A DNA stretch of 64,000 nt from contig JBCAXA010000004.1 of the NCBI GenBank assembly GCA_038534295.1, forward strand, positions 310,001-374,000. Direction: 5' to 3'. The stretch is from JBCAXA01 sp038534295 (GTDB lineage Bacteria > Pseudomonadota > Gammaproteobacteria > Steroidobacterales > Woeseiaceae). The notes beneath the pieces were generated by a model that searched no databases, was not told the origin of the DNA, and was given only the letters and a program-made list of their open reading frames with translations. Both the position numbers and the translations under genes were made by a program. Below are positions 43,933 through 51,624 of the stretch, in pieces. Numbering within the stretch: the first letter of the stretch is position 1; each line of letters starts with the position of its first letter.

Positions 43933-45410
43933 CCGCGCCACGCCATGCGATCGTGATCGGTGCCGGGATGGGTGGTCTCGCCGCCGCCGCCGAATTGGCG
44001 GCGCAGGGTTTCGCGGTCACCCAGTTCGAGCGCCACCCCGTACCTGGCGGCAAGATGCGCGAAGTTCGAGTCGGCGACCGCGGCATCGATTCCGGCCCCA
44101 CCGTGTTCACGATGCGCTGGATCTTCGACGGCTTGTTTGCCGCCTGCGACCGCCAGCTGGAAGATTACGTCGGCATTCACGCCGCCGATCACCTCGCGCG
44201 CCATTCCTGGACTGGCGGCGCACGACTCGACTTGTACGCGAACACCGAACGTTCCGTCGAGGCCATTGCGGCTTTCAGCGATCAACAAAACGCGAACGCC
44301 TATCGGGAGTTCGTGCGTGACTCCGGACAGATCTTCGATACGCTCGATCAGAGTTTCATGCGCGCGTCGCGACCCGGCATGCTCGAGTTGTCGCGGCGCG
44401 TCGGGCTGCTGCGCACCGGCGACCTTCTCGCCACCCGCCCATTCATCACCCTATGGAAAGAGCTGCAGCGACGTTTTAGCGATCCGCGTCTCGTGCAGCT
44501 GTTCGGCCGTTACGCCACGTACTGCGGCTCATCGCCGTTCGACGCTCCGGCAACCTTGATGCTGATCGCCGAAGCGGAACGGCGCGGCGTCTGGTACGTC
44601 GACGGCGGCATGCAGCGCTTTGCCGAGGCGCTGGCACGGCTCGGCACCGAACTCGGCGTGTCGCTGCGCCTCGGCTGCGGCGTCAACGAGATTTTGACGT
44701 CGGCCGGGCGTGTGACCGGCGTCATCGATGCAGATGGCCAAGCACACAACGCCGATTGCGTGATTTACGCCGGCGACACCGACGCGTTGGCCACCGGCCA
44801 ACTCGGCGCTGCCGTCAAACGCGCTGCGCCGGAGCGGCGCAACGACGAATGCACGCTATCGGCGGTCACATTGAGCTTGGTCGGCGCAGTCCGCGGCTGG
44901 GAGCTCGGTCACCACACCGTGCTGTTCGGCGACGACTACCCGGCCGAGTTTGACGCCATCTTTAAGCGCCGCACATTGCCATCGAGTCCAACGCTCTACC
45001 TCTGTGCGCAAGACCGCGAGGGAGACCCGTCGTCCGCGCCGAACGACGAACGGCTGTTCGTGCTGATGAACGCACCACCGACACACCTTGACGACGATCT
45101 ATTGCAAGAAGCTCGACAACGCATCACCGCGCAGTTTAGCGACCACGGACTCACGGTTGATGCGACCGACAACGACATCGTCATGACGTCGCCGAACGAG
45201 TTCGATGCGTTGTTCGCTGGCAGTCGCGGGTCGCTGTACGGCCGCGTTACGCACGGCTGGCGCGGCTCGTTCCAGCGTTCGGGTTCGCGCAGCGCCGTTC
45301 CCGGCTTATACCTTGCCGGCGGCAGCGTTCACCCTGGCGCAGGGATACCGATGGCGACCCAATCCGGCCGGCTGGCGTCGGCCTGTGTCGTTAGCGACAT
45401 CGCGGGCTAG
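43929..45410 (+). CDS. crtD: 1-hydroxycarotenoid 3,4-desaturase (CrtD)
   Basis: About 493 residues. FAD-binding IGAGMGGLAAAAELA at the N-terminus, ERHPVPGGKMREV, and DSGPTVFTMRWIFDGLF, a motif close to purple-bacterial CrtD. The C-terminus has GLYLAGGSVHPGAGIPMA. It introduces the 3,4 double bond in spheroidene/spirilloxanthin-type carotenoids. The ATG at 43929 overlaps the P450 stop (ATGA). The stop codon shares CTAG with the convergent YceI gene. Confidence 0.87.
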   Translation: MTAPRHAIVIGAGMGGLAAAAELAAQGFAVTQFERHPVPGGKMREVRVGDRGIDSGPTVFTMRWIFDGLFAACDRQLEDYVGIHAADHLARHSWTGGARLDLYANTERSVEAIAAFSDQQNANAYREFVRDSGQIFDTLDQSFMRASRPGMLELSRRVGLLRTGDLLATRPFITLWKELQRRFSDPRLVQLFGRYATYCGSSPFDAPATLMLIAEAERRGVWYVDGGMQRFAEALARLGTELGVSLRLGCGVNEILTSAGRVTGVIDADGQAHNADCVIYAGDTDALATGQLGAAVKRAAPERRNDECTLSAVTLSLVGAVRGWELGHHTVLFGDDYPAEFDAIFKRRTLPSSPTLYLCAQDREGDPSSAPNDERLFVLMNAPPTHLDDDLLQEARQRITAQFSDHGLTVDATDNDIVMTSPNEFDALFAGSRGSLYGRVTHGWRGSFQRSGSRSAVPGLYLAGGSVHPGAGIPMATQSGRLASACVVSDIAG

Positions 45411-46018
45411 TCCGCCGCGATTGCCAACACCTCGATCTGAAACTGGACGATGTCGCCGATTTTGCCGTCGGCGATGCTCATACCGAGGGCACGCCGTGAC
45501 AGCTCGCCGGTCGCGGACGCGCCCAGCGCCTCCTTGCCCGAAACGGGATCGGTACCGAGTTTATTGATGGCAGCGGAAAATGTTACGGGGGCCGACTGAC
45601 CCTTTAAAGTCACGGTCCCGACGATGTTGAGACACGTGCCGCGGCAGGACTCACCGGCGGCTACGCTGACGCTCGTCGTCTCGAACGAAATGCGTGGCCA
45701 TTGCTCGACCGCAAACCAATGCGGACCGGTAAGGATCTCTTCACGGAGCGACAAATCGGAACGCAGCGCGGCCGCGTCTATCGCGACGTCAACGGAACTC
45801 TTAGCTGCATTGTCGGCAACGTAGTGAATGACGCCCGAGACACCCGCAAAACTGCCGAACGTGCGTGTGAATCCGAAGCGATCGACGCTCCAGACGATGT
45901 GGGTGTGCTGCGGATCGATCCGGTAAGTCTTGGGCTCTGCCGTTGCCACGAGTGGCGTGCAGAGCGTGGCGAGCGCCACGAGCAGAATGGCGATGCCGAC
46001 CGAATAACGACGCACCAT
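45407..46018 (-). CDS. YceI-family periplasmic (polyisoprenoid-binding) protein
   Basis: 203 residues: signal peptide (ending VATAEP), then a YceI lipocalin-like barrel (YRIDPQHTHIVWSVDRFGFTR; the closing GMSIADGKIGDIVQFQIEVLA). It includes CRGTC, a possible disulfide. Some members bind long isoprenoids such as ubiquinone. Lying between crtD and crtI, it could hold a carotenoid or quinone. It is divergent from PadR across a palindrome-rich promoter. Confidence 0.9.
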   Translation of the reverse strand: MVRRYSVGIAILLVALATLCTPLVATAEPKTYRIDPQHTHIVWSVDRFGFTRTFGSFAGVSGVIHYVADNAAKSSVDVAIDAAALRSDLSLREEILTGPHWFAVEQWPRISFETTSVSVAAGESCRGTCLNIVGTVTLKGQSAPVTFSAAINKLGTDPVSGKEALGASATGELSRRALGMSIADGKIGDIVQFQIEVLAIAAD

Positions 46019-46045
46019 GACAGACCTCCTTCCATTAGTACTGGG

Positions 46046-46075
46046 TTGTAGTCTAAATATACTACAACGTAGTAT
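46046..46075. promoter_or_regulatory. PadR-type operator with nested inverted repeats
   Basis: TTGTAGT-N8-ACTACAA (46046-46067) overlaps ATACTAC-AAC-GTAGTAT (46059-46075), between divergent yceI and padR. It covers a TATACT -10-like box. Probably the autoregulatory site of the PadR gene that starts at 46082. Confidence 0.6.
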
Positions 46076-46081
46076 TAATGG

Positions 46082-46411
46082 GTGAGTAAACCAACTAGAA
46101 ACCTCGGCGAGTTCGAGATCCTGGTGCTGTCGGCCATCGTGCGGCTCGACGACAACGCCTACGGTGTAACGATTCGCCGTGAGATCGAATCGACGACGGG
46201 CCGCTCGGTCGCCGTCGGCGCTCTGTACGCGACCCTCGCGCGACTCGCCGAGAAAGGCCTCGTCTCATCCCGCACCGGCGGCGCGACGGATGCGCGCGGT
46301 GGTCGATCGAAGCGTTTCTATCGTCTGACTGCCGCCGGCCAATCGCGCCTTCGCAACGCGGTACGCTCGTTCGAGCGCATGTTCAACGGACTGCCTCTGG
46401 AACCCCGGTAG
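46082..46411 (+). CDS. PadR-family transcriptional regulator
   Basis: 109 residues, a compact winged helix: NLGEFEILVLSAIVRLDDNAYGVTI, then VAVGALYATLARLAEKGLV and GGRSKRFYRLTAAG. GTG start. Immediately precedes a permease-prefix membrane protein 8 nt later; PadR genes are often paired with such proteins. Nested inverted repeats upstream are its likely operator. Confidence 0.92.
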   Translation: MSKPTRNLGEFEILVLSAIVRLDDNAYGVTIRREIESTTGRSVAVGALYATLARLAEKGLVSSRTGGATDARGGRSKRFYRLTAAGQSRLRNAVRSFERMFNGLPLEPR

Positions 46412-46419
46412 GCCACTAC

Positions 46420-47028
46420 ATGAGTCAGCGCCGCAAACCGCCGATACTCGCCGAAGCCATCGTGCGCTGGCTGGCGACGCCGGAACACCGCGACGCGCTG
46501 CTCGGCGATCTCAACGAAGAATTCGCGTTGAACGCAACCCGTAATCGCCGCTACGCGGCACGTGCCTATTGGTCGCAGACGCTGCGTTCGCTGCCGCACC
46601 TTGCGCTATGGCGTTGGAATGCGAGCGGCTGGCTGGCGTTTACCGTTGTCACGTGCCTCGCGGTGGGTTTGATTTATGTCTGGGACCTGGCGATCGCCCG
46701 CCGAGCGGCAATGTGGCTGGCGGCGCGGCCGGATGCGCCGGCGTTAACGACCATTCGAATCGCTTACTTTGCCGTGCAAGCTGCAGGTACAGCACTCGCC
46801 GGCGCCGCGATCGCACGTTGGACGTTTCGGTCGGCGGACTCGCTGACTGGCAATGTGGTCAAACGACTGCTGCCCATCAGCGCCGGCATCGCCGCGACCC
46901 TGCTCGCCATTGCGCTCGTGTCGGGCGGAGGACCCCTCCGCTACTGGACGTTGAAGATTCTGCTCACCGTTGCCGCGCTCATCGTTGGCGCGATCGCCGC
47001 TTGGGGTTTGCGGCCTACCCAGCGATAA
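46420..47028 (+). CDS. Permease-prefix-domain membrane protein without the permease
   Basis: 202 residues. The N-terminus RRKPPILAEAIVRWLATPEH followed by ALLGDLNEEF matches the 'permease prefix domain' normally found before MacB-type ABC permeases. Here only about four membrane helices follow and there is no FtsX-like domain. It lies 8 nt after padR, so it probably is controlled with it. Function unknown. Confidence 0.75.
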   Translation: MSQRRKPPILAEAIVRWLATPEHRDALLGDLNEEFALNATRNRRYAARAYWSQTLRSLPHLALWRWNASGWLAFTVVTCLAVGLIYVWDLAIARRAAMWLAARPDAPALTTIRIAYFAVQAAGTALAGAAIARWTFRSADSLTGNVVKRLLPISAGIAATLLAIALVSGGGPLRYWTLKILLTVAALIVGAIAAWGLRPTQR

Positions 47029-47036
47029 CGTCAGCG

Positions 47037-48554
47037 CTAGGTCGCCGTAGCTACGACCGTGCGCTTGCCGGCAACGGGATCGGGGACGACGTTGTCGAGA
47101 ACCTTAGCCGACGAGATGACACCAGGCATGCCGGCGCCTGGGTGCGTACCGGCGCCGACCAGATAGAGTCCGGGCAGCTCCTCGCTTTTGTTGTGAGGCC
47201 GAAACCAGGCGGTTTGCCAAAGCACCGGCTCCAGACCGAACGCGGCGCCGTGAACCGACGACAGACGGTCCTGAAAATCCTGCGGGGTGAGCATGTGCGA
47301 CGTGACCAGCGATTCGTCGAGCCCGGGCAAAACGGTATCGGCAAGACTTTTTGCGATGACTTGTCGATACGTCTCCGCGTGCGACTGCCAATCGACACCG
47401 GCCTTGAGGTTCGGCACCGGTGACAGCACATAAAACGCGTCACAACCCTCCGGCGCCATGGATGGATCCGTCGCCGTCGGACGATGCAGATACAGCGAGA
47501 AGTCGTCCGCCAAAACCTTGCGACTGAAAATATCGTCCAGCAATCCCCGGTAGCGCGGACCCAACAGAATCATGTGATGCGGGACGTCCGGGTACTGTCG
47601 CTTGGTGCCGAAGTACCAAACAAACAGACTCATTGAGTAACGTGCACTGTCGATTTTGCGGTCGCTCCAACGTCGCCGATGCTCGGCCGGAACCAGATAG
47701 CGATACGTGGACGCCGAATCAGCGTTTGAAACAACAACATCGGCGCGGTGTTCCGCGCCCGATTCGAGTTTGACGCCTGCCGCGCGACCGCTGTCGACCA
47801 ACACCTGCTTGACGGGACTCGACAAATGCACGCGCCCGCCAAGGCGTTCAATCAAACCGACCATGCCGCTGACGATCTGGTTCGTACCGCCCATTGCGTA
47901 GTGCACGCCGTGGCTGCGCTCCAAATGGGCGATCAAGGCGTAGATCGCCGTGGTCGTCATTGGATTGCCGCCGATCAGCAGCGGGTGAAAACTAAAGATC
48001 ATCCGCAAGCGCGGGTGCTTGATGTAGCGGCACACCATGCCGTACACGGACCGATAAAACTGGGTACGAATCAGGTCGGGTAAGGTTCTTGCCATCGACC
48101 ACAGCGTGTCGAACGATTCGTACAGCAGTTCGTTGAAACCGACGCGGTAAAGCTCGGCGCTGGCATCGAGAAAGCGCTGGTAACCGTCCCAATCATCCGG
48201 ATTAAACTTCGCGATTTGCGCACGCATCGCGTCCGGATCGCCGGAGTAATCGAAAGTCTCGCCGTCGTGAAAGCGAATGGTGTAGTACGGATCGATAGCG
48301 CGAAGATCGACGTCGTCCGACAACTTGCGACCCGCAAGCCCCCAAAGCTCCTCGAGCAGGAACGGCGCCGTTACGATCGTCGGCCCGGCATCAAAGACGA
48401 AACCGTCCTGGCGATACGCATAGGCGCGGCCACCCGGACCATCGAGCTTCTCGAAAACGTCGACATCGTAACCGCGTGCTGCGAGTCGAATGCCCGCGGC
48501 GAGGCCACCGAGACCCGCACCGATGACGACCGCACGATTCGTACGCTCGTCCAT
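47037..48554 (-). CDS. crtI: Phytoene desaturase
   Basis: 505 residues. FAD loop VVIGAGLGGLAAGIRLAARG, EKLDGPGGRAYAYRQDGF, FDAGPTIVTAPFLLEELW, and the CrtI C-terminal signature GLYLVGAGTHPGAGMPGV. It converts phytoene to neurosporene or lycopene, the step before CrtD-type modification. A TGT-N12-ACA site 55 nt upstream suggests PpsR/CrtJ-like control. No crtB, crtE or crtC is visible nearby. Confidence 0.93.
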   Translation of the reverse strand: MDERTNRAVVIGAGLGGLAAGIRLAARGYDVDVFEKLDGPGGRAYAYRQDGFVFDAGPTIVTAPFLLEELWGLAGRKLSDDVDLRAIDPYYTIRFHDGETFDYSGDPDAMRAQIAKFNPDDWDGYQRFLDASAELYRVGFNELLYESFDTLWSMARTLPDLIRTQFYRSVYGMVCRYIKHPRLRMIFSFHPLLIGGNPMTTTAIYALIAHLERSHGVHYAMGGTNQIVSGMVGLIERLGGRVHLSSPVKQVLVDSGRAAGVKLESGAEHRADVVVSNADSASTYRYLVPAEHRRRWSDRKIDSARYSMSLFVWYFGTKRQYPDVPHHMILLGPRYRGLLDDIFSRKVLADDFSLYLHRPTATDPSMAPEGCDAFYVLSPVPNLKAGVDWQSHAETYRQVIAKSLADTVLPGLDESLVTSHMLTPQDFQDRLSSVHGAAFGLEPVLWQTAWFRPHNKSEELPGLYLVGAGTHPGAGMPGVISSAKVLDNVVPDPVAGKRTVVATAT

Positions 48555-48608
48555 CGTCAGTCGTCGTTCCCGGTAGCACGCATGGTAAGCTCAGGATAAC
48601 ATCGAAAT

Positions 48609-48626
48609 TGTCAACGAAACGGTACA
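48609..48626. promoter_or_regulatory. PpsR/CrtJ-type site TGT-N12-ACA upstream of crtI
   Basis: TGTCAACGAAACGGTACA fits TGT-N12-ACA with the favoured C after TGT. It lies 55-72 nt upstream of the crtI start. With the pucB site it is the second such match at a photosynthesis gene. Confidence 0.6.
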
Positions 48627-48685
48627 CAGAAGTTACTGCGGCGCCCGCGTAGTTCGACGAACGCTCGGCGCCAAAGCGACAGAAG

Positions 48686-49426
48686 ATGGTTCTGACGTTC
48701 AAGACTCTCGTTTACGCCCACGTCGTGACCGGCACGGTGGGATTGATAACGTTATGGATTCCCATTCTCGCGCGGAAGGGAACACGTCGGCACATCGACT
48801 GGGGACGCATATTCTATTGGTCGTTGTTGGCGACCGGCACGATCGCCGTTGGCATCAGTACCGTGACGCTTATCGCACCGCTCGAGACTCACCCGTTCTG
48901 GGACGACGCCGCAATGGTCCGGGGTGTGTTCGGCTGGATGATGCTCTACCTGGCAGTGCTAACCATCAACCTCACCCGTTACGGTCGACTATGCGTCCAA
49001 AACAAACGCGACCACCCGGCCAACACAAGTTTTCTGAATCTCTTCGGCCAAGCGGCGATGTTCGCAACGGCGGTCAATTGCGCCGTACAAGGATTCTTGC
49101 TCGAGCAATACCTGCTCGTCGGTATGTCATCAATTGGGATCATTGCCGGCATCCTAAATACGCATTTCATACTGCGTCGCAACCCGCCGCTCAACGAATG
49201 GCTGATCCAGCACAGCCGCGGTCTGGTCGGCGCGGGTATATCGGTTTACACGGCGTTCCTTGCGTTCGGCGCCGTCAACTTGCTGCCCGCGTTTGCTTTT
49301 AATCCCGTACTCTGGGCAACTCCCTGCACGCTGGGCGTCGCATACTTGCTGTACCACCAGTACCGCATCATGCAGGGCAGACGACCGAAAGCGGCGGTTG
49401 GCCGAACGGGTTTGTCGGCAAGCTGA
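48686..49426 (+). CDS. DUF2306-like integral membrane protein
   Basis: 246 residues with about eight hydrophobic helices; starts MVLTFKTLVYAHVVTGTVGLI and has HIDWGRIFYWSLLATG. It resembles DUF2306-type predicted membrane proteins, with His residues in helix 1 and the first loop that could bind haem, but this is a guess. Divergent from crtI. It ends 57 nt before tRNA-Lys. Confidence 0.7.
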   Translation: MVLTFKTLVYAHVVTGTVGLITLWIPILARKGTRRHIDWGRIFYWSLLATGTIAVGISTVTLIAPLETHPFWDDAAMVRGVFGWMMLYLAVLTINLTRYGRLCVQNKRDHPANTSFLNLFGQAAMFATAVNCAVQGFLLEQYLLVGMSSIGIIAGILNTHFILRRNPPLNEWLIQHSRGLVGAGISVYTAFLAFGAVNLLPAFAFNPVLWATPCTLGVAYLLYHQYRIMQGRRPKAAVGRTGLSAS

Positions 49427-49482
49427 AGGTCTTGAAATTCGCCTGCGCGAAAACCACTTCGATAAGCGCAGATGACCTGACA

Positions 49483-49557
49483 GGGGCGTTAGCTCAGCGG
49501 TAGAGCAGGTGGCTCTTAACCACTCGGTCCGGGGTTCGAATCCCTGACGCCCCACCA
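49483..49557 (+). tRNA. tRNA-Lys, anticodon CTT
   Basis: Acceptor GGGGCGT pairs with ACGCCCC, followed by encoded ACCA. D-arm GCTCAGCGGTAGAGC; anticodon loop CTCTTAA gives anticodon CTT (Lys, AAG codon); T-arm CGGGGTTCGAATCCCTG. All arms pair well. It is followed by a terminator hairpin and by a field of repeated tRNA-end fragments. Confidence 0.97.
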
Positions 49558-49646
49558 AAAACTCAGCCCAGCGCCGCATAGCGGCGATGGGCGCATTTTT
49601 GTGAGCGGCAGGATTCACCCGGACTTGAACGAAACGACCGTCGATC
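49547..49646 (+). repeat. Direct repeat Y, copy 1 (tRNA 3' end + terminator + flank)
   Basis: One hundred bases starting with the tRNA-Lys 3' end (ACGCCCCACCA), then its terminator and a flank through GTCGATC. Nearly the same 100 bases recur at 50643-50742, exactly 1096 bp away, where they follow no complete tRNA. Confidence 0.9.
49566..49600 (+). terminator. Terminator of tRNA-Lys
   Basis: GCCCA-G-CGCCGC-ATA-GCGGCG-A-TGGGC hairpin followed by TTTTT. The same hairpin recurs at 50662-50697 after a tRNA 3'-end fragment. Confidence 0.9.
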
Positions 49647-49765
49647 GCCTGAGTCGATCCGTCCAACGTACGCCGTGCAGTAGCTGCCCTTGCCGCGGAA
49701 CGGTCGTACGTGAGCACGCTTTTCCATCGACCGGCACTTCACTGATGCCGTTCATTTCGCGGGAA

Positions 49766-49878
49766 CTAGCCGGTCGGGTTCGAAAGATTGCGAAAGCAAT
49801 CTTCACCGAGCGCCGTTAGGCGCGAAGCCCGTAGGGCCGAAACAGCCCATCGGCTGTTTCGGGTAATCCCTGACGCCC
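49766..49878 (+). repeat. Repeat X, copy 1: tRNA T-arm fragment split by an 80-nt hairpin insert
   Basis: CGGTCGGGTTCGAA (49771-49784) matches the T-arm of tRNA-Lys, and AATCCCTGACGCCC (49865-49878) matches the end of the same tRNA. Between them lie 80 nt with three hairpins: AGATTGC/GCAATCT, GCGCC/GGCGC and CCGAAACAGCC/GGCTGTTTCGG. Bases 49766-49868 equal 50536-50638 with one mismatch. Confidence 0.85.
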
Positions 49879-49879
49879 T

Positions 49880-50139
49880 TACATCTAGGTTGCGTCCTTG
49901 CGACAGGCACCACGATGCACAGCACGGAAGCACGAAACGGATGACTCGCTGTCGACTCGCTTTACAACGATTAAATCCTGAGAATCGCAAGCTTATGATT
50001 TTTCAACCGTGGCGCGGAACTTGCATTAAGTAAACTGAAAGGAACAAGGAGGTTCGGTCTACGAGTTCAATCGGCAGGCCTTTACTCTCCTTGTACGTCA
50101 ATCAACGCCTGCAATTTGACACCAAGGAAGATACCCGCC
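49880..50139 (+). other. Leader region of the orphan gene; no gene seen
   Basis: Between repeat X copy 1 and the orphan gene. It contains a more AT-rich stretch near 49970-50050 that may hold a promoter, but no convincing -35/-10 pair, open frame or RNA structure was found. Confidence 0.4.
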
Positions 50140-50475
50140 ATGCCTAACGATTTCGTAATCGACAGAGACGATCTAGTCAAAATCACAGTTCACTATGCCG
50201 ACAATCAGCTAGTCGTTTTACTGAATGAGCATGACCTTTATCACCGCAAGACAGAGCGCCAACCAAGACTAAACGACGAAGTTCCGCTGAATAGTTTTCT
50301 TGTTCGCGGCGTCAACTACCTGAACATTCTAGGAATCGATTGGGGTGGCGCTGCCCGCTATGCATTCGTGATCACGAAAAACGGCGAGCCAATAGTCGGA
50401 CCAATGGATGACCGATTCCCAGGACAGCACGGACTCGTTACCCAATACAATTATCGATTGATTGTCACTGGTTAA
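50140..50475 (+). CDS. Orphan protein between tRNA-fragment repeats
   Basis: 111 residues, not recognised, predicted mostly beta strand (VIDRDDLVKITVHYADNQLVVLL; YAFVITKNGEPIVG). No signal peptide or cysteines. GGAAG lies upstream of the ATG. The DNA is clearly richer in A and T than the neighbours, and the gene is enclosed by repeats X1 and X2, so it is probably acquired cargo. It could be a small structural, toxin/immunity or phage-derived protein; nothing supports one choice. Confidence 0.65.
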   Translation: MPNDFVIDRDDLVKITVHYADNQLVVLLNEHDLYHRKTERQPRLNDEVPLNSFLVRGVNYLNILGIDWGGAARYAFVITKNGEPIVGPMDDRFPGQHGLVTQYNYRLIVTG

Positions 50476-50535
50476 CGAATCCGAGCCCTATCAAACAGCA
50501 TTCGTGCTTCGCTGCTGGTATCAAACTCGCGGCAC

Positions 50536-50653
50536 CTAGCCGGTCGGGTTCGAAAGATTGCGATAGCAATCTTCACCGAGCGCCGTTAGGCGCGAAGCCC
50601 GTAGGGCCGAAACAGCCCATCGGCTGTTTCGGGTAATCACTTACGCCCCACCA
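50536..50653 (+). repeat. Repeat X, copy 2, ending in a tRNA 3' fragment
   Basis: Same T-arm fragment (50541-50554), 80-nt triple-hairpin insert (50555-50634) and tRNA end AATCACTTACGCCCCACCA (50635-50653). It differs from copy 1 at one base within 103. It runs directly into repeat Y copy 2. Confidence 0.85.
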
Positions 50654-50742
50654 AAAACTCAGCCCAACGCCGCATAGCGGCGATGGGCTCGTTTTTGCAG
50701 GCGACAGGATTCACCCGGACTTGAACGAATCGACGGTCGATC
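50643..50742 (+). repeat. Direct repeat Y, copy 2
   Basis: Second copy of the tRNA 3' end plus terminator plus flank. It has a few changes, mostly after the T run. The 50476-50948 region holds only these repeats and no gene. Confidence 0.88.
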
Positions 50743-50830
50743 ACTGGCATCGACCATGACGCTGGCCGGTGTCTCGTTACTGGCTTCCTGACGGAATGGT
50801 TGTAGGTCAGCGCGCTCGACTAGCGACCGG

Positions 50831-50873
50831 CACTTCGCTGCTGGCTTTCTATTCCCGGCACCTAGCCGGTCGG
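50831..50873 (+). repeat. Repeat X, copy 3, truncated
   Basis: CACTTCGCTGCTGG and CCTAGCCGGTCGG match the start of repeat X (compare about 50507-50545), but the T-arm breaks off at GGTATGAA and the hairpin insert is missing. This may be an empty or decayed copy. Confidence 0.7.
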
Positions 50874-50948
50874 TATGAAAAAAATTCGCGTGCGCTTGTC
50901 ACGGTCCTCGCAGATACTGGCAAGAAGTCAACTCTGGGGAGGTTGGTC

Positions 50949-51590
50949 GTGAAAGAACTACACAAAGTGTCACGTGCATTGATCCTCATTGCGATTCTGC
51001 CGATCGCAGCTGCCGCCGAGAGCCAGAATCTCCTTAAGGATCCCGGCTTCGAGATGCGAACTCCGGCCAGCGAGGGTGGCTGGAGACAGTTCGAGACGAG
51101 TTTCAATACGGAAGCACGCGCACGCACCGGCGAGCGTTCGATGTTCAACGGCGGCTTTAGTCGCACGGTACCGAACCCGCCCTATTTCATCGGCATGGTC
51201 TCGGGTAGCTACCAAGAGCTCTCGGCAGAACCTGGCTCACGCTGGCGGCTGACGGGCTACGGCGCGACGCGGGAATTACCGTTGGAATCATCCGCTTTCG
51301 GAATCTTGCAGGTGTCGTTCTTCGATGCGGACGGCAACGACCTCGGTACCGTTGAGACGGCCGCCACCGATTCGGCGAAAGCGAAGACCTCGAATGAGAT
51401 AAACAAAGGTTCGCCGGGCGGTGAGTGGATCTTTCTAGACACCGGTATCGCGACGGCGCCGGACAATACGACCCATATCCACGCATTCACGTTGTATGTC
51501 GACTACTCCGGCTCAAACATCTCGCAGGGGGTCCATTTCGACGACCTGACGTTGTGCGAACTTGCCGATGACGAGGAGACGTGCGACTGA
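50949..51590 (+). CDS. Secreted protein with a jelly-roll-like domain
   Basis: 213 residues. Signal peptide (ALILIAILPIAAAAES), then NLLKDPGFEMRTPASEGGW, the typical opening of carbohydrate-binding-module-like beta-sandwiches, and a closing GVHFDDLTLCEL. The GTG at 50949 is well supported by GGGGAGG eight bases upstream; the longer frame crosses the repeat field. It is probably a periplasmic or secreted binding protein. No catalytic domain is seen. Confidence 0.8.
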   Translation: MKELHKVSRALILIAILPIAAAAESQNLLKDPGFEMRTPASEGGWRQFETSFNTEARARTGERSMFNGGFSRTVPNPPYFIGMVSGSYQELSAEPGSRWRLTGYGATRELPLESSAFGILQVSFFDADGNDLGTVETAATDSAKAKTSNEINKGSPGGEWIFLDTGIATAPDNTTHIHAFTLYVDYSGSNISQGVHFDDLTLCELADDEETCD

Positions 51591-51624
51591 AGCGTCGGAC
51601 ACGCATACGGCGTGGCGACGATTC

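Noticed and set aside
49154..49717. 187-codon minus-strand frame running across the tRNA (reads GRQGFEPRTEWLRATCSTAELTP)
   Set aside because: This peptide is the well-known translation of a tRNA gene in reverse; it is not a protein.
49547..50742. Classical integrase-bearing genomic island at tRNA-Lys
   Set aside because: The direct repeats fit attachment sites, but the 1.1-kb interval has no integrase, recombinase or transposase, so only a remnant or non-autonomous element can be claimed.
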